Under the pieces are notes generated by a model. The model saw only the letters and a list, made by a program, of their open reading frames with translations. It was not told the DNA's origin and ran no database searches. Source: Endomicrobium sp. (GTDB lineage: Bacteria; Elusimicrobiota; Endomicrobiia; Endomicrobiales; Endomicrobiaceae). Taken from it: a stretch of DNA of 64,000 bases. The position numbers and the translations under genes were made by a program. Where the stretch lies: contig JAISHK010000004.1 in NCBI GenBank assembly GCA_031262585.1, positions 62,001 to 126,000 on the forward strand, written 5' to 3'. Below, piece by piece: positions 32,320 to 44,156 of the stretch (the stretch's first letter is position 1; each line of letters begins with the position of its first letter).

Positions 32320-35300
32320 TATTACAGTTTATATCTAAAAATTAATTTATAATTTGAATACCTGTTACATTCAAGATTTTTAAACAATTTTTTATTATTG
32401 AGACGCCTGTATGACTTAATATAAATTGGATACGTAACAAATATTTTCAACCTCGTATTCAGGTCTTGACAAAATGGTAATTAAGGTAAGCGTGCCTACC
32501 CTATATCAGTTTTTACTAGTTTTCAATAACACGGTCATCTGTTTGATGAATAAAAGTATTCAATAATATTACAAACTTTCGTACTTTAATCAGTTTTTCA
32601 CAATCTAAATGTAATCTTTCAAAACTCTTATTTTATCACAAATTCTTTCCTTAGACTGATAATTTGTAATATCATTTTCGCTATGTTGGCATCACTCTTT
32701 TCCCATGCAATAAACCATCAATTTAAACTACAATCAATAAATGTGCTTATTGAACTAACTATTCCGCGCTTAAAACTTAAAAATCCATCTATACATTTAA
32801 TGATCACATCTTTGTGCTTCCGAATACATTATTGACTTTTTTATACTCGTAATTCAAAAAAATATTATCTCTTACTTTTTCATAAAAATTTCCAAGCTTT
32901 ACTTCAGTTATATTTTCTATTTTCATACTTTTTTACAAAACCTTAAATATTAGTTATTGAATAATATTTATCAAGTTTGACTATATCTCATTCAATCTCT
33001 TCAATAAATGCTTGTCGTATTTGCTAATTTCAACAATTTTAATATATCTATTATTCAAATTGCTTTAATCATTTTCAAATAATTTTTAAATCTCTAATTC
33101 TACTTTAACAACAATTGCTTCTTTTTAAAATTCTATTTTACTTATACTCTCTAATATAAATTTATCAAACATAAATTTAAAATCCGCTAGTAACAAGTAC
33201 TAAAAACCAACCTCTAATCAACTACTACAATTTATTTGAGTATTTAATTTTATGCACTTGCCATTTTACTCAATCTCATTATTGGAAGCAAAATAATTTT
33301 CTTTTCTTTTATTAAAATAAGTCATCTGGATATAAAATATTACCGAAATCTGCTATAAATTTTTGTTTTTTCTAAAAGGTAAATTGCATTTATTCCAATG
33401 TATCACTAAAAATGAATCATTAACTTGTATTTTTACTTCTTTCTTATTTACTTTGTACTCTTTTCTATTTCTTCATACTATTTCGAAAAACTATAAAATA
33501 TTTTTTTTTGTGATGATTTGCTTTTCAACAATTACATTCTCAATAATATTATTATTTATTATTCACTAATACCACACGGAATTTCGTTACAAAATGACTT
33601 TCTTATTTAACTTCAAAAACTAGTTGATTAAAAGTTTAGAACAGAAGAACTTGAAAGAAGAAACAGTTCTACTAACGAAAGAATAATATTATTAATAATT
33701 TTTATAATTTTAGTAACAATATTTTTTTTATTGTAACAACATTTTTAAAGACCTAACAATTACAGTTTCTACTTTTATTGATTTTTGGTAAATTTCACTA
33801 TTTATTTCGGAATGAGAGTAGAATTTAATTTGAATCACTACACACCTTTATCTGACAAGTCCCATTTTATCTTATCCTTTATACTTTATCAAATTTTAAC
33901 TATTTCGCTGTCGTGCAATTAGCGATAACAAAATTCCAAATAATATTATTTTTATTTTATTCTCATTCATCTCATTCATGTTTTATATACAATATCTTAT
34001 TTAATTTTTTTTGTTTTTCTTCTTTACATCTTTGACAATCTCTATTTCTGTGATTTGGAGTTTTGCTCATTAACATTTATTATTTCTTTCTATTAATCTC
34101 TTTTCATTCATTATTCATTACGGTACTTAAATATTAAAATCAATTATTTTTTTCACTTTAATTTGATCATAATAAATATAATAATTATTAAAAATTATTA
34201 TATTTGTAAGAACTAATATACATTAAGTTGTTAATTCCTAAACAAAATACTTTGTCACAACGTTAAATCTCATAAAAAACAACTTAACTTTACTACATCA
34301 AAATTGTTTTTTATTCAGTGTCAACACTTTCTTTTAAACTCACTTTAAAATAGATAAAAGCATATCATCTTTCATTTTCGGCACATTCAAAATATTTATT
34401 TACAAATACAATACCCATATTTAAAAATGATATTAATAATATTATTATTCTCATATTGCTTAACAATTTTATACAACACTATTGGACTCCACCTATTATC
34501 CTAATATTATTGGAGAAATTATCACGAAATTATACAAATAAACATTAGCTTTTAATAGACATAATTAAGCATAGCGTAACATAACATTTATTATAAAATG
34601 ACACGTCTTAATTTCCTCTTTCTTTTCACTACTTTGCTAATTCACTATTATCTCTTAATTCTAAATTTTTCCATCAAAAAAATCTATGTTTTTTATTTCT
34701 GCTAATTTCGTGAGAATATATGATTTATACATATTAAAACAATACAGCAAGCAATACTATCGCGTATATCACGATAAAAGCTGAACTTAAAATTAAACAT
34801 TTTTTGCTATTAAATAATTAATATGATACTATAAAAACTTTAAAACCCTATTGCAACTTACAGTCAACAGCAAAGTATACTATGTAATGAAATGGATACG
34901 ACTTTTTACTGATATTTGCAAAACTATTTTCTATTTACTTTATTATAACTCTAATTTAACTATATCCAGATCTTTATTTCAACATTTAATTCAATAATTC
35001 CACAGTTTACCTTTTACACAACTTTTAACTTATCTCTTACCTTTTTTTAAACGCTCCTTGTTTTTTCACCAATGATCGTTAACGCTCACTAACACTTATT
35101 ATATTCCGCCTTCTATAATATCTATTAATAGTCTTGGAAAATTTTTAGATTAGATAAAAAACTTAATGATTTCATATTTTATACTCTCAAATTTAAACTT
35201 ATCAATTTCTGCGAACATAAATTTAACATTGACTTACTCACATTTTATATCTAATAACAAAAACCATAACATATCGTTATATTATTTCTTTACACCATTT

Positions 35301-35407
35301 ATTGAAAACAAACCTTAATTTAGATTTACTTTGACGAAAAAGACTGACTGTTTGTTACACACTGAAATAAACAAGTTACAAGTAATATAGAAAAGTCTTG
35401 AATTTTA

Positions 35408-35481
<74 letters not shown>

Positions 35482-35571
35482 ATTTTAAAATATTGTACAA
35501 ATTATTTTCTACTTATTGTGTTTTATCAAATTTGTTATGCTTTGTCAAACTACAATAACAAAATTGGATTT

Positions 35572-38253
35572 TCAAATAAAAACATAAAAACACCATGTCC
35601 CTTCATTGTAACACCATAAAAAGTATCTGCAATCTACATCATACATTTCAATTTTATTAAAATCATTCTTAACTTCTTCATAATCTTTTAAAAAAAATTC
35701 GAATAATCTTTTCTCTAAATCGTTTTTTTGATACTCAAAATTCTTTAAATTAATTTGCAAATTATTCACCTCACTATTTAACTTATCAACCTCACTTCTC
35801 AAATCGTGCAATTGACTAACTTTACACCCAACATATCTTGCAAAAACCTTTTATTATTTAAAAAATTTGTATTTCAGTTTTTTTGATTTGTTCTTTACGA
35901 AGTTGCTGAATTTTTAGCGTTTCTATTTTCTAGGAAGCAAGTAACTCTAAAAATTTCTTATCGTTTTTTATAACTTTATTTTCATTATTGCATTTTTTTG
36001 TTTTATACTAGCAATATTATTTGCATTTGCAATATATTGTTGTCTTTTTTGCTTATTTTCCAGCTCTAAAACTTTTTTATCCAAAATACTTCCCGTCTGC
36101 ATCATTCTGAAGCAATACGTTCCTCTTTTTTGCTAATAAATATATTATCTTCTACAATTTTTAACTCTTTATTAAGCTTATTTTCTTCATTATTACAATC
36201 TATCAATTTTCTTGCAAAAACAGATATTTATGTCTACTATTTTTTCAGTAATATTTTTTATATTATTTTCCTTTTCTTTAATTTAAACATGCTTTTCTTC
36301 AATTTGCGTTTTTAATTTTACAAAACCAAAATTTAATCTATCTTTTTCAAAATACAAATTAATTTAAAGTTCATTTATCTGTCCTATTTCAGGATGCATT
36401 AAAATAATTTTTTACTTAAATTCCCAATTTTTTTGAAGTTTTTTTATTTATTCTTCAATTAGCCAGATTTTTCAAAAGATATTTCCCCTCCATTTTAAAC
36501 TATAGCATCTCCATAAATTTTGTTTGCAAATACAAAAGCTACACAACATTATAAAACAAATTATCTTTTCGTCCAAAAGACCATATTTTAAATATCATAT
36601 AAGTTCTGTATTATATCTCCTACTTGGCAATCCTACTTTAGAATTTTGATGATATGAATTCGAAATTTTAACAACAATTATAAAAGAAGTCTATTCATAC
36701 TATTTTTTCTAAAAACTTAATTGATTGTTCCGTTTGTCGTATTGTTTGACAAACAAAATAATTTAATTTCTCAGCTAGAGAGTTAAAGCTACAAGTTTTT
36801 CATTATCTTTATCAGTATTAATTAACTACTTATGGGATCTCTTGCCAAGCTACTCAAACCTTAACACAGCTCTTATAGAAATTTTTTACTGGATCCATTT
36901 TGATCAAATTCCTTAAAAATAGTTATATGAGAATTGTTTGAAGCAAAAGATTCTTGGTATTATAATAAAAAATTCATTATTTTTTTTCATTCTCAGAAAT
37001 AGCTTTATTTATCTCTTATTTTTTTACTTTAAAAAAATGTAACGATTTGTTTACATTAATAAAATCCATTTTAATAACAGCAATTTCATCATTTGTAAGT
37101 TCAAGGCCAGTGTCAAACCTTGTTATTATCTTTTGCAAAGAAGTCACGTCTGTGTCAAAATGTGGTTTTGCTGTTACAAAAGTGCTGCTTTTAAACTAAC
37201 TTTCCGATCTTTTCACGTTTCAAGTTCAGATATTTTTAAACATACAATAGCTTCTTTTAATACACAAATTCCATAAAATTAGTTTTTATTAAATCATATC
37301 GTTGCTCTTTTACCTTATATTCGTTCTCAAATTTGGCAATCTCTTCCTTCAAAGAACTATCATCTATATTTAAAGTAAGTTCTCGTGAAAAACTATCTTT
37401 TTCAGACTTTATTTTCTGTTCATGTTGCATTGCATATTACATTACTTGATCTGCAAAATCTACAGGCATTTTTATTTCACTTAAAGTCTTTATTCATATT
37501 TTACATACTGTTCACTTTTATCGTTTAACAACAACCTCACACCCTGCACTTCAGCATCAAGTTGAACTACAAGAACATTTATGGATTTAAATTCTTTTAC
37601 CTTAGATTCCAACTCAATTTTTATTCTTTTTATCTCTTTATCATCACAAAATATATTTTTAACTAAAGCTGCTATTTTATATTTTACCAACTCTTTCTGA
37701 TATTTTTTATATCGTTCTGTTTTCTTAACAGACGTATCTAAAACTGTCATTTGTCGTTTATGTTATAAAAACATCGGACAAACTAGGACATTATCTACCT
37801 CTATTTTTTTAAGCCTTCTTAATGTCTCTCTCTTCCTGATTTTATATTTTGACACTCCAACAACTCTTTTATATCTTTAAGTCTACATTGCACTTTATTA
37901 ACAAAATACTCACTTCACCCATACCTGAATAATCTTCTTGCTACAACAATCTCAGAATAACTTACTGGCAAAATATTTTGAGAATTATCAAAACTAAGAG
38001 AAACTTTCGCCATCCCTCAGTACTTTTGGTTTGGGGTTCACTAAATATCATTTCCTGCATATTTGAATTTCTCATTAACTTAGCTTTTTTTGTTCACACA
38101 AGGCAAACCAACCAGCGGCTAGAAATCCGATATTTTGGATTTACCACAACCCATTAGACCACATATTATACCAAAAATTTCAGGCTCAAAATTAAAAATC
38201 GTTCTATCAGCAAATGATTTAAAACCGCATATCTCAACTTTCTTTAAATACAT
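35572..38253 (-). pseudogene. smc: Decayed chromosome-segregation ATPase SMC
   Basis: Reverse-strand start MYLKKVEICGFKSFADRTIFNFEPEIFGIICGLMGCGKS; then AKLMRNSNMQEMIFSEP, SLSFDNSQNILPVSYSEIVVARRLFRYG*SEYFVNKVQCRLKDIKELL; multiple frameshifts/stops; coiled-coil fragments downstream (ORFs 37490-37750 and 35572-35811). Confidence 0.88.
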
Positions 38254-38784
38254 TTATATTCTCTTATCAAACACAGCATATTTCTAAATAAAAAGAATAC
38301 AATTTAATATCTGTTAAGTATTCCTTAAATATTTATCAATTATGTTATATATTTCTTACAATAAATAGAAACAAAAAAACAATAAAAATAATTTTTTTAA
38401 ACTTTTATGTAAAGTTTTTGCTTTCAACATACTTTACACTTTCTAGTTGCTATTTCCAAAATAATATCACCTTTAAGATTTACAATTCTTGCTGAAAAAA
38501 CATTTTTTTGGATTAAATATATCTAATCAAATTTTCAATAATCAGAAACAAACCTATAATAACAACCTTTAATCTTTTTAAACTCTATATGATAGGTCTG
38601 TCTAAAAAATATAAAACTTTAGAATTATCATTTTGATACTATATTCAAAATACTATCATAACTTTAATTTTTTAAGGATGTATTGATCAAAACCATTCAA
38701 AAAAGAATCATAATACAAAAATATTTTTTAAACTAATATTTAAAATATTACAACTTTTAAAAACAGAAAATAATTTTATAAAAC

Positions 38785-39903
38785 TTAAATATTAGAATCT
38801 CCATATATCGCATATTTCTTATAAATTCTACCATTCATCATTTCAGCAGTACGCTGCGTCATTATATTATCATCAAGAACCCAAGAAAGCTCACAATTTT
38901 TATATCCAATTTTTAAAGCATTTTTTAAACCCTTTTCATACATAACGGCTTCTATACCCTTATGTCTATACTCCTTGACAACTCCCATTATCATAAGTCT
39001 TAAGCTATCTATTTTTTTTCTATAATAAAAAAACTTAAAAATTCCAAAAGGTAGCAAACTCCCATTAAGTTTTTTTAGTACCTGATTATAATCCGGCAAA
39101 GAAATAAGTATACCTACAGGAACATCGCCTATAATAGCCATTATCACCATTTCAGGTTCTACTAAAAGCTTCAACTTTGAAGCTATTGCCTTAAACTCTT
39201 CGTTACTCCAAGGAACAAATCCCCAATTTTTTCCCCATGCTTTATTATATATTGACATTATACTTTTTAAATCTTCTTTAAACAGATCTTTACGAATATT
39301 TCTAATTTTTAACATTGGCATTTTCTTTTTAGTCATAGCCACAATTCTTTCTAATCTATCCACTCTAGAATCTTGCAAAACATCCATATTATAAGCATAA
39401 AGATCTTTTATTTTTTTCAAACCTGATTGTTCTGCAAGATTTAAATAATACTGAAAGGTATAAGGCATCATAAGACTTGGAGCAATATTGAAACCTTTCG
39501 ACAAAAAACCACACTCGTCATTAGAAGAAGGATTCATAGGACCAATCATTTTATATATCTTATTTTCTTTCAGCCAATTTTTTACAGATGAAAAAAGTTC
39601 TTTTGCTACTTTGATATCATCAATACATTCAAAAAAACCAAAAAAACCGCACCTATCATTATGAAAAGATATATAATTATAGTCTATTATTGCCGCAATC
39701 CTTCCAACAACTTTATTTTCATCATTGCATGCTAAAAAAAGTTGCTTTTTAGCATGCATCCAAAAAGGATTCTTATTCCCAAGTTTTGCCATCTCCTCTG
39801 AAACCAAGGGTGGAACCCATGGACTTACTTTTGAATAAATTTTCCACGGGAAACGCACAAACTGTTTTAACTGTCTCTGATCAGTCACTTTAATTATTTT
39901 CAT
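38785..39903 (-). CDS. GNAT-fold acyltransferase-like protein; candidate bacterial ceramide synthase-like (bCerS) by context
   Basis: 372 aa; FPWKIYSKVSPWVPPLVSEE, VVGRIAAIIDYNY, LMIMGVVKEYRHKGIEAVMYEKG; 28 bp downstream of the Spt-like gene. Confidence 0.6.
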   Translation of the reverse strand: MKIIKVTDQRQLKQFVRFPWKIYSKVSPWVPPLVSEEMAKLGNKNPFWMHAKKQLFLACNDENKVVGRIAAIIDYNYISFHNDRCGFFGFFECIDDIKVAKELFSSVKNWLKENKIYKMIGPMNPSSNDECGFLSKGFNIAPSLMMPYTFQYYLNLAEQSGLKKIKDLYAYNMDVLQDSRVDRLERIVAMTKKKMPMLKIRNIRKDLFKEDLKSIMSIYNKAWGKNWGFVPWSNEEFKAIASKLKLLVEPEMVIMAIIGDVPVGILISLPDYNQVLKKLNGSLLPFGIFKFFYYRKKIDSLRLMIMGVVKEYRHKGIEAVMYEKGLKNALKIGYKNCELSWVLDDNIMTQRTAEMMNGRIYKKYAIYGDSNI

Positions 39904-39931
39904 CTCATCATCTCACTTAACTCTTATGACA

Positions 39932-41122
39932 TTAGGGAACTATCACTCCTAATTGTTTCCCAACTTTCTCAAACTTTTCAAGAATAAAATTCAAATGAGC
40001 ATCAGTATGAGTAGCCATATAACTTGTCCTTATTATAGACTGTCCTTCAGGAACTGCAGGAGTTACAACTGGAGAAGCAAACACTCCTTCATCAAAAAGC
40101 ATTCTCCACATTTTAAATGCAACCATATCGCTTCCCACTGTTAAAGGAATGATAGGCGATTGTGAATGACCTACATTATATCCCATAGATTTAAAAGCTT
40201 CTTTCATTTTACTTGCAGTATTCATAAGATTTCTTCTTCTCTCAGGCTCAGTGATAATCAAATCTAAAGCAACATCTATTGCACCAACACATGCCGGAGG
40301 AAGACTTGCAGTAAAAATTATAGTCCTTGCACTATGTTTAATATAATCAATAACTTTTGACTTACTTGCAATAAAACCACCTATTGATGCTAAGGATTTA
40401 GAAGCTGTAGCCATCAATACATCAACATTATCTTCCATATTAAAATGCTCGCCCACTCCCCTTCCATTGACACCTAATACACCCAAAGAATGCGCCTCAT
40501 CAACAAAAACCTTTGCCCCATATTTTTTAGCAAGTCTTGATATTTCTGGAAAATTTGCAATGTCACCTTCCATGCTAAAAATTCCATCAATTACAATAAG
40601 CATACCATTACCTTTATGCTTAATAAGCTGTCTTTCTAAATCAGACATGTCATTATGTCTAAATCTTACCATCTCTCCAAAAGATAGACGACAACCATCT
40701 ATAATTGAAGCATGATCTAATTTATCTGTAATCAAAATTTCGCCTTTACCAACCAAACATGAAAGAGAACCGAGATTTGAATGATGTCCAGTGGTAAAAA
40801 GAATCGATTCCTCTTTACCTACGAATTTAGCAAATTTTTTTTCTACTTTTTCATGTAAATCATTAGTACCATTTAAAAATCTTGAACCAGTACAAGATGT
40901 TCCATATTTTTTTACTGCATTTATAGAAGCTTCTATTACTTTAGGATGATTTGCAAGGCCAAGATAATTATTTGAACAAACAACAACTTTTTTAGTCCCA
41001 TTAACTATAATTTCTGGACCTTGTTCAGATTCAACTCTATGAAAATATGGATAAAAACCACTACTTCTTAATTTATCAGCGGCAACAAAATTAAAACATT
41101 TATCAAAAATATCTGAATTCAT
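39932..41122 (-). CDS. Alpha-oxoamine synthase, serine palmitoyltransferase-like
   Basis: 396 aa PLP enzyme; SNNYLGLANHPKV, GTSCTGSRFLNGTNDLHEKVE, DHASIIDGCRLSFGEMVRFRHNDMSDLE, DGIFSMEGDIANFPEI, VDEAHSLGVLGVNGRGVGEHF, TASKSLASIGGF; wording closer to remembered Sphingobacterium-type SPT than to BioF. Confidence 0.75.
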   Translation of the reverse strand: MNSDIFDKCFNFVAADKLRSSGFYPYFHRVESEQGPEIIVNGTKKVVVCSNNYLGLANHPKVIEASINAVKKYGTSCTGSRFLNGTNDLHEKVEKKFAKFVGKEESILFTTGHHSNLGSLSCLVGKGEILITDKLDHASIIDGCRLSFGEMVRFRHNDMSDLERQLIKHKGNGMLIVIDGIFSMEGDIANFPEISRLAKKYGAKVFVDEAHSLGVLGVNGRGVGEHFNMEDNVDVLMATASKSLASIGGFIASKSKVIDYIKHSARTIIFTASLPPACVGAIDVALDLIITEPERRRNLMNTASKMKEAFKSMGYNVGHSQSPIIPLTVGSDMVAFKMWRMLFDEGVFASPVVTPAVPEGQSIIRTSYMATHTDAHLNFILEKFEKVGKQLGVIVP

Positions 41123-41147
41123 TTATATTATCCTCTTTTTATAATAA

Positions 41148-42149
41148 TTAAAAAAAATTATTTATTAAATACCAATTATACGTTACTTTAGAAGCAACTT
41201 CAAGACATGTAAACTTAATATTTAGATCATTTTCTGCTGGTTTAGTTTCAGCTATCCAATACTTTTGAAGTATTTCTGAAACCTTTTGATTATTCAATAT
41301 AAAAGATTTTTTTGTTACAATAGATATCGCTCCTGCCATAAAACCAACAAATTTAAAAACAAAATCTGGAATTGGTAAAGGAATTGTGTTTACATTAGCT
41401 ACATAAGATATAATTCTACCTACGTCATACCATGTATAACTTTGAGGATTTGCGAGATAATAAATATTATTATCACTTTTTTTATTCTGCAAACATACAA
41501 ACGTAACTTTTGCTACATCTTTTACATAAACAAGTTGAAGAAATTTTTTTGTTATAGTAAACGGTCTTAAATGTCTATTTATTAACTTAAAAAATATATA
41601 AACATCTTTATCACGCGGCCCATAAATGACCGCGGGTCTCAAAATTGTATACGGTATTTTTCCCAAAAATAATTTTCTAATCTCAGATTCGGCAATAAAT
41701 TTACTCAGTCCATAATCAGAAATTGGAGTTTCAATGTCATTTATTTTCTTAAAATTTTTAGTATTTGAAGGCCCCATAGCTGCTTGAGAAGAAATAAATA
41801 TAAATTTTTGTAATTTACGATTATTATTTAAAATTGCCAAACATAGATTTCTAGTATTTTCAACATTTACTTTAAAATATTCTTCTTTAGATGTTGCTCG
41901 CAAAACTCCAGCACAATGAACTACAGCATCAACATCTTTAACTATCTCTTCTAAAAATTCTATATTATTTAAATCACCATACCTATAGTCAATAGGCAAA
42001 TTCTTTATCCATCTTAAATTTGACATTTTTCTTACAACACATATAACATGATAATTTTCTTCTAATAATGTTTCAACTATATGACTTCCAACAAAACCAC
42101 TCGCACCAGTAACTAAAATTTTCAACATTAAAGTCCTCATATACCACAC
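41148..42149 (-). CDS. Extended SDR, NAD(P)-dependent epimerase/dehydratase-like; candidate 3-ketosphinganine reductase (CerR-like) by context
   Basis: MLKILVTGASGFVGSHIVETLLEENYHVICVVRKMSNLRW, VVHCAGVLRATSKEEYFKVNVENTRNL, DYGLSKFIAE (YxxxK). Confidence 0.7.
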   Translation of the reverse strand: MWYMRTLMLKILVTGASGFVGSHIVETLLEENYHVICVVRKMSNLRWIKNLPIDYRYGDLNNIEFLEEIVKDVDAVVHCAGVLRATSKEEYFKVNVENTRNLCLAILNNNRKLQKFIFISSQAAMGPSNTKNFKKINDIETPISDYGLSKFIAESEIRKLFLGKIPYTILRPAVIYGPRDKDVYIFFKLINRHLRPFTITKKFLQLVYVKDVAKVTFVCLQNKKSDNNIYYLANPQSYTWYDVGRIISYVANVNTIPLPIPDFVFKFVGFMAGAISIVTKKSFILNNQKVSEILQKYWIAETKPAENDLNIKFTCLEVASKVTYNWYLINNFF

Positions 42150-43559
42150 AATTTAAGTTTATTACAAAAACGTTTAAATTAACAAAAAATATATGCAACT
42201 CCTCAAATATTATTAACATACACCAAAATATTATTGTTTTTTGAAATAACAAATAGAAGAAAATCAACCACATCTTAAACAAATATTACTATAGACCATT
42301 TACATTTTATACCATTTCACACTATTATTTACGTCAATTAAGATTAATTTTGATTTATTCTTTTTCATTAATAAAATTTAACACAATCTCAAAATCATCA
42401 ATTTTAGGCATACCATTACTCACTATAGGTTTCTATAAGAATTTTTGTCAATAATAAACTTTTAAAATTTAGTTTACACTAAAACCATAATATATTATCA
42501 AGTTCTTTAATCTAGCATTTACATTTATCCAATTTCTTTATTTATTTTACAAACGTCTTTATAGATATGACATATTATTTATTACAACTTTCATTATATT
42601 CATCTTCCATTTCCTCCTTTTATAAACATATATTTACTTAATTGTCATTTAATAGTCTATCATTTACTATAAAAATTCATTTATAATCTGCATATTAATA
42701 ATACCATTCTTTCTTTAAAATGCTCAAAAAAACTATATTCTCTTTTCGCGTATTGAAACTTTTATATATTTATTATTTAAATCTTTTACTTAACTTTTTT
42801 GATATTTTCACTTTTATACAACAATACCACACTATATGGTCTTTGCTTAACTCCATTAAAGAACAATTTGTCACACAATGAACACCCATTCTAGCAATAT
42901 ATAATATCTATCAAATACATTTAAGATATTTTGTTCCAAATTATATTTTAAATATTTTAACAGTTTTTTTATTTAAATCATCAACAATATAAAGACACAG
43001 TCTTGCCAAGTCATCTTTCTCGACAACTTTTGCAACAACAGACACTATTTATTTCTCATGAAACCCTAAATTATATATTCTATTTTGAATTTTCATTGTC
43101 AAATTGCTCTTCAGAATAATTATAAATCACGACATTTTTACTTATAAATAACCCACCAAATTTCTCACGATTTATTATATAATTCATATTTTCATTTTTA
43201 CGAGCTTAATCTTTTCGGCAATACAAAAAAACTTACAAAAATATAACATCAGAACTATCAGATTAAACTTTTTGTGCAAAATACACATAGTACAAAGATT
43301 TTAATATGCGGCACAAATTTACTTATTTCAGTAAGAAGTTTCATCACAAATTGAGTAACGCAACACAACAAGATTGTCATGAAAATTCATTTTTTATACA
43401 TTTTTAAATTTTAAACATTCATTTCCAGCAATAGCTTTATATCTGGACATCTCTCTGTCATCTTACAAAACTTTCCTTATATGAATTAATAGCTTCCAAT
43501 ACGTTCTTATTGACCATTCTTTAACATGAGATGAACTCACAATAACATTTCATACATAA

Positions 43560-43850
43560 TATACAATTACTACAATCTTTCTAAACTGCATCATTCTCAT
43601 TTTTCTCATCAGATCTATAAGACAAATTTTTCATAATAGCATCAAAAACAAGTCGCAACATATATTTTACAGCTTTTACATTTAGATATATCTATAAGAT
43701 TTATCATTAATTACACTTATAGCTTCAAACTTACACCCACTAACACATGAATTTACTATAACTTTACTTGACATAAATCATTATATATTCTGTCCTGCAA
43801 CATCACTTCCTTACACACTATTTCAATAAATGCAAGAGCTTTTCATTAGT
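43560..43850 (-). pseudogene. Decayed 4Fe-4S cluster protein (ferredoxin / [FeFe]-hydrogenase-like)
   Basis: Reverse strand, with frameshift: MSSKVIVNSCVSGCKFEAISVINDKSY(ID)ISKCKSCKIYVATC...; Cys spacing resembles CxxC ferredoxin repeats. Confidence 0.4.
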
Positions 43851-44156
43851 TTACTTAACATTTGATTTTTTTACTTATTGGGTATAATTCAATAATTTCA
43901 TCATCTTTTATAAAAAAACCTAGTCCCGTTATAATAAGTTATTTAAGAATTACAAGCTCTTTGTACACACAATATTTATAAAGAATACCAAAACCTTTTT
44001 GACACATTTTACCTACTTTCTCAAAAATTTTAGATAAAAACGTCGTTACGCTTCTCTCAAAAACTTCTTTAATTAAATGTAATTTCACTCATTACCAACT
44101 TTTTATTACAACCTCCTACAAAAATTTTTTCATCCAGACAAACATAATACTTTATA

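Noticed and set aside
35572-35811. 79 aa ORF as an independent coiled-coil gene
   Set aside because: Consistent with a leftover segment of the decayed smc.
37490-37750. 86 aa ORF as an independent gene
   Set aside because: Coiled-coil fragment in the middle of the smc pseudogene.
39932-41122. Calling the PLP enzyme simply BioF (8-amino-7-oxononanoate synthase) or Kbl
   Set aside because: Motif wording and the SDR plus GNAT partners fit an SPT-like enzyme better; BioF remains the main alternative and needs phylogeny.
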